A DNA stretch of 7,739 nucleotides, taken from UBA1738 sp964388835 (lineage in GTDB: Bacteria > Bacillota > Clostridia > UBA1381). The stretch is from NCBI GenBank assembly GCA_964388835.1, contig CAYMBZ010000064.1, positions 1 to 7,739 on the forward strand, given 5' to 3'. Within the stretch, counting starts at the first letter, position 1, and each line of letters opens with the position of its first letter. Positions 6,529 to 7,739 of this stretch are shown here, piece by piece. The notes beneath the pieces were generated by a model, which saw nothing but the letters and a program-made list of their open reading frames with translations, was not told the DNA's origin and searched no databases. Both the position numbers and the translations under genes were made by a program.

Positions 6529-7507
6529 GTGTCTGCTCCTTTTGTTTGGAATTTGTATAGTTTTTAACCTTTAAGGTGAGATTATTAAGGTCATCAATAA
6601 AGTGTTCGGTTACCTTAAATGAGGAAAATACGCACAGCACCATTAAAAGAATCCATGCAGAGAGAATCCATTTAAGCAGAATATCCGACAGATTTTTCGG
6701 ATAGGAATTGCGCAGTACGCATATTAACCTCATACCGTCCGGTGATAGGGGGTATGCGGAAATTTTGGCGGGACGGTTTGTTTCGGTGTGCTCGTTGTTA
6801 AGTACAGAATACAGATTGCTTTCATCTAACTTATTTTCTTTTGAGAGTATTTGTTTTATGCAATTCTGCTTTCCTTTTTCGGAAGAAAGGTAGAAAGAAT
6901 CGCTTACGCAGTAATCATTGCGGAAGTCATCAAAAAAATCAATAAAGCACTGGTCAAAGATAGCCACGCTTATGTAGCCGGCAAGGGTTTCGCGGCAGTA
7001 AATCGGAGTTGTGTATATCCAGCTGAAAACAATCGAATCTGGCGAGAAGGTCTTTCTGATATATCCGCATTGCCAAAAGGAACCGCTTTTTGATGGGATT
7101 TTGCGGGTTTCATCAGTGATAAGAACGGTGTCAAAATCCGTAAGCGGAACAGAACTGCTGTAATAGCGTAGCTTCATTTCGGTATCATATATCATCGCAT
7201 AGCTCACATCAGGAGAATAGGTTTTCAGTGTTTTAAAATCCGCGGTTGCGTTCAAACTCTTATCATCGAGCAAATTACTGCCGAGCTGTGTTTTGAAAAT
7301 GTACATATCGATTGAGTTTTCAATTTGGGTTATTCTCATATCAAGAAGCCGCGCAATTTGCTTATGAACATTTTCTTGTTTTTCTATGTAATCATTTTCC
7401 AGAGAATAGCGAAAGACGGCATAAAGCGATAGAAAAGAAATTGTAATTATCGACATAATCGTCACAATAATATATCTGTTAAGCTTCTTTCGTAAAAATC
7501 CGAACAT
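6506..7507 (-). CDS. Membrane-anchored Cache-like sensor protein without a kinase domain
   Basis: A 333-residue protein with the architecture of the input half of a sensor kinase: a short basic N-terminus, membrane helix 1 (about 12-34), an extracytoplasmic domain of about 240 residues, helix 2 (about 276-298), and only about 35 charged cytoplasmic residues that look like the first helix of a HAMP linker. No H box, N box or ATP-binding motifs follow. The extracellular part has Cache-like patterns such as VSYAMIYDTEMKLRYYSSS and FSWIYTTPIYCRETLAGYIS. The ATG at 7507 is preceded by AAAGGA with 8-base spacing. The gene is first in the operon, and its 3' end overlaps the response regulator start, so the short form looks like a stable arrangement rather than a recent truncation. 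It may bind a ligand and work with the neighbouring kinase, for example as a heteromeric receptor; that role is an inference. I do not recognise a named gene. Confidence 0.8.
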   Translation of the reverse strand: MFGFLRKKLNRYIIVTIMSIITISFLSLYAVFRYSLENDYIEKQENVHKQIARLLDMRITQIENSIDMYIFKTQLGSNLLDDKSLNATADFKTLKTYSPDVSYAMIYDTEMKLRYYSSSVPLTDFDTVLITDETRKIPSKSGSFWQCGYIRKTFSPDSIVFSWIYTTPIYCRETLAGYISVAIFDQCFIDFFDDFRNDYCVSDSFYLSSEKGKQNCIKQILSKENKLDESNLYSVLNNEHTETNRPAKISAYPLSPDGMRLICVLRNSYPKNLSDILLKWILSAWILLMVLCVFSSFKVTEHFIDDLNNLTLKVKNYTNSKQKEQTHDQDNDC

Positions 7508-7550
7508 AAGAAAATCCTTTCATATTTATAATCAAAACATAGCCCATATT

Positions 7551-7579
7551 ATTTTAACTATTTTTATTTTATTTTGCAA
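7551..7579 (-). promoter_or_regulatory. Candidate promoter of the sensor/regulator/kinase operon
   Basis: The - strand carries TTGCAA (7579-7574), 17 bp, then TAAAAT (7556-7551), about 44 bases before the ATG at 7507. The region is very AT-rich, so other -10-like boxes (for example TATAAA nearer the gene) are possible. Confidence 0.45.
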
Positions 7580-7631
7580 CAGAGTTTCGAAAAAATGGCG
7601 GGATAACACACCTTTTGTCCAGATTACCCTA

Positions 7632-7660
7632 TTGAGTTTTCAAAATGCGAATGTTACAAT
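7632..7660 (+). promoter_or_regulatory. Promoter of the divergent gene at 7703
   Basis: TTGAGT (7632-7637), 17 bp, then TACAAT (7655-7660), with a TG at 7652-7653 giving an extended -10. The leader would be about 35 bases. The imperfect -35 with a good extended -10 would suit a promoter helped by an activator, which fits the adjacent AraC-type regulator, but no operator is proven. Confidence 0.6.
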
Positions 7661-7702
7661 TAAAATACAAGTTTATATCATAAACGGGAAAGGAGAATGA
7701 TT

Positions 7703-7739
7703 ATGAAAAAAATTATTGCGGCGATTCTGTGTTTAACCA
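7703..7739 (+). CDS. Start of a probable exported protein, 3' end outside the window
   Basis: Only 12 codons are visible: MKKIIAAILCLT, a two-lysine n-region running into a hydrophobic stretch, as in a signal peptide or lipoprotein signal. The ATG has a strong AAAGGAG ribosome binding site (7689-7695) 7 bases upstream and a promoter at 7632-7660. Genes divergent from YesMN-type operons are often solute-binding proteins of ABC sugar transporters, so that is a reasonable guess, but the visible residues do not show it. Confidence 0.7.
   Translation, partial: MKKIIAAILCLT

Noticed and set aside
1..7739. CRISPR arrays, insertion sequences, tRNA or rRNA genes
   Set aside because: No regularly spaced repeats, transposase-like frames, terminal inverted repeats or tRNA/rRNA-like sequences were seen.

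Overview
The window looks like a low-to-moderate GC Gram-positive chromosome, probably a Clostridia-type Firmicute. The evidence is a ClpC/ClpE-like unfoldase with an LGF ClpP-docking loop, strong AAAGGAG-type ribosome binding sites, a T-box leader and a YesM/YesN-type two-component system. Everything here was read by eye, so species and exact orthology remain open. TGA is used as an ordinary stop codon by several genes, so the standard bacterial code applies.

Positions 1-1240 (+ strand): the 3' end of a Clp AAA+ ATPase gene, followed with an 8-base overlap by the remains of an SGNH/GDSL-type hydrolase. The remnant lacks the N-terminal block with the nucleophilic serine and has a one-base deletion exactly at its G-x-N-D motif. 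A strong hairpin at 1196-1233 can terminate transcription from both sides.

Positions 1241-3146 (- strand): a complete sodium:solute symporter gene preceded by a well-formed T-box riboswitch. The leader has its own promoter (TTGACA, 17 bp, TACAAT), a stem I with a specifier loop reading UAC (tyrosine), a UGGUAAC bulge whose UGGU matches a tRNA ending in A73-CCA, and mutually exclusive antiterminator and terminator helices. The simplest reading is a tyrosine-responsive amino-acid importer.

Positions 3216-7507 (- strand): a three-gene signalling operon. Its order is a membrane sensor without a kinase domain, a YesN-type response regulator (REC, central GGDEF-like region, AraC HTH), and a YesM-type sensor histidine kinase. 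The kinase gene carries a single in-frame TGA after codon 81, between its first membrane helix and the rest of its extracellular sensor domain, so it is either a recent pseudogene, read through, or a sequence error.

Positions 7508-7739: a divergent promoter region and the first 12 codons of a + strand gene with a signal-peptide-like start. By analogy with other YesMN loci this may be an extracytoplasmic solute-binding protein and the target of the two-component system, but only its beginning is visible.

I do not see a clearly new multi-gene system. The most notable items are the tyrosyl-type T-box on a symporter, the kinase-less sensor built into a YesMN operon, the interrupted kinase and the decayed hydrolase next to clp.
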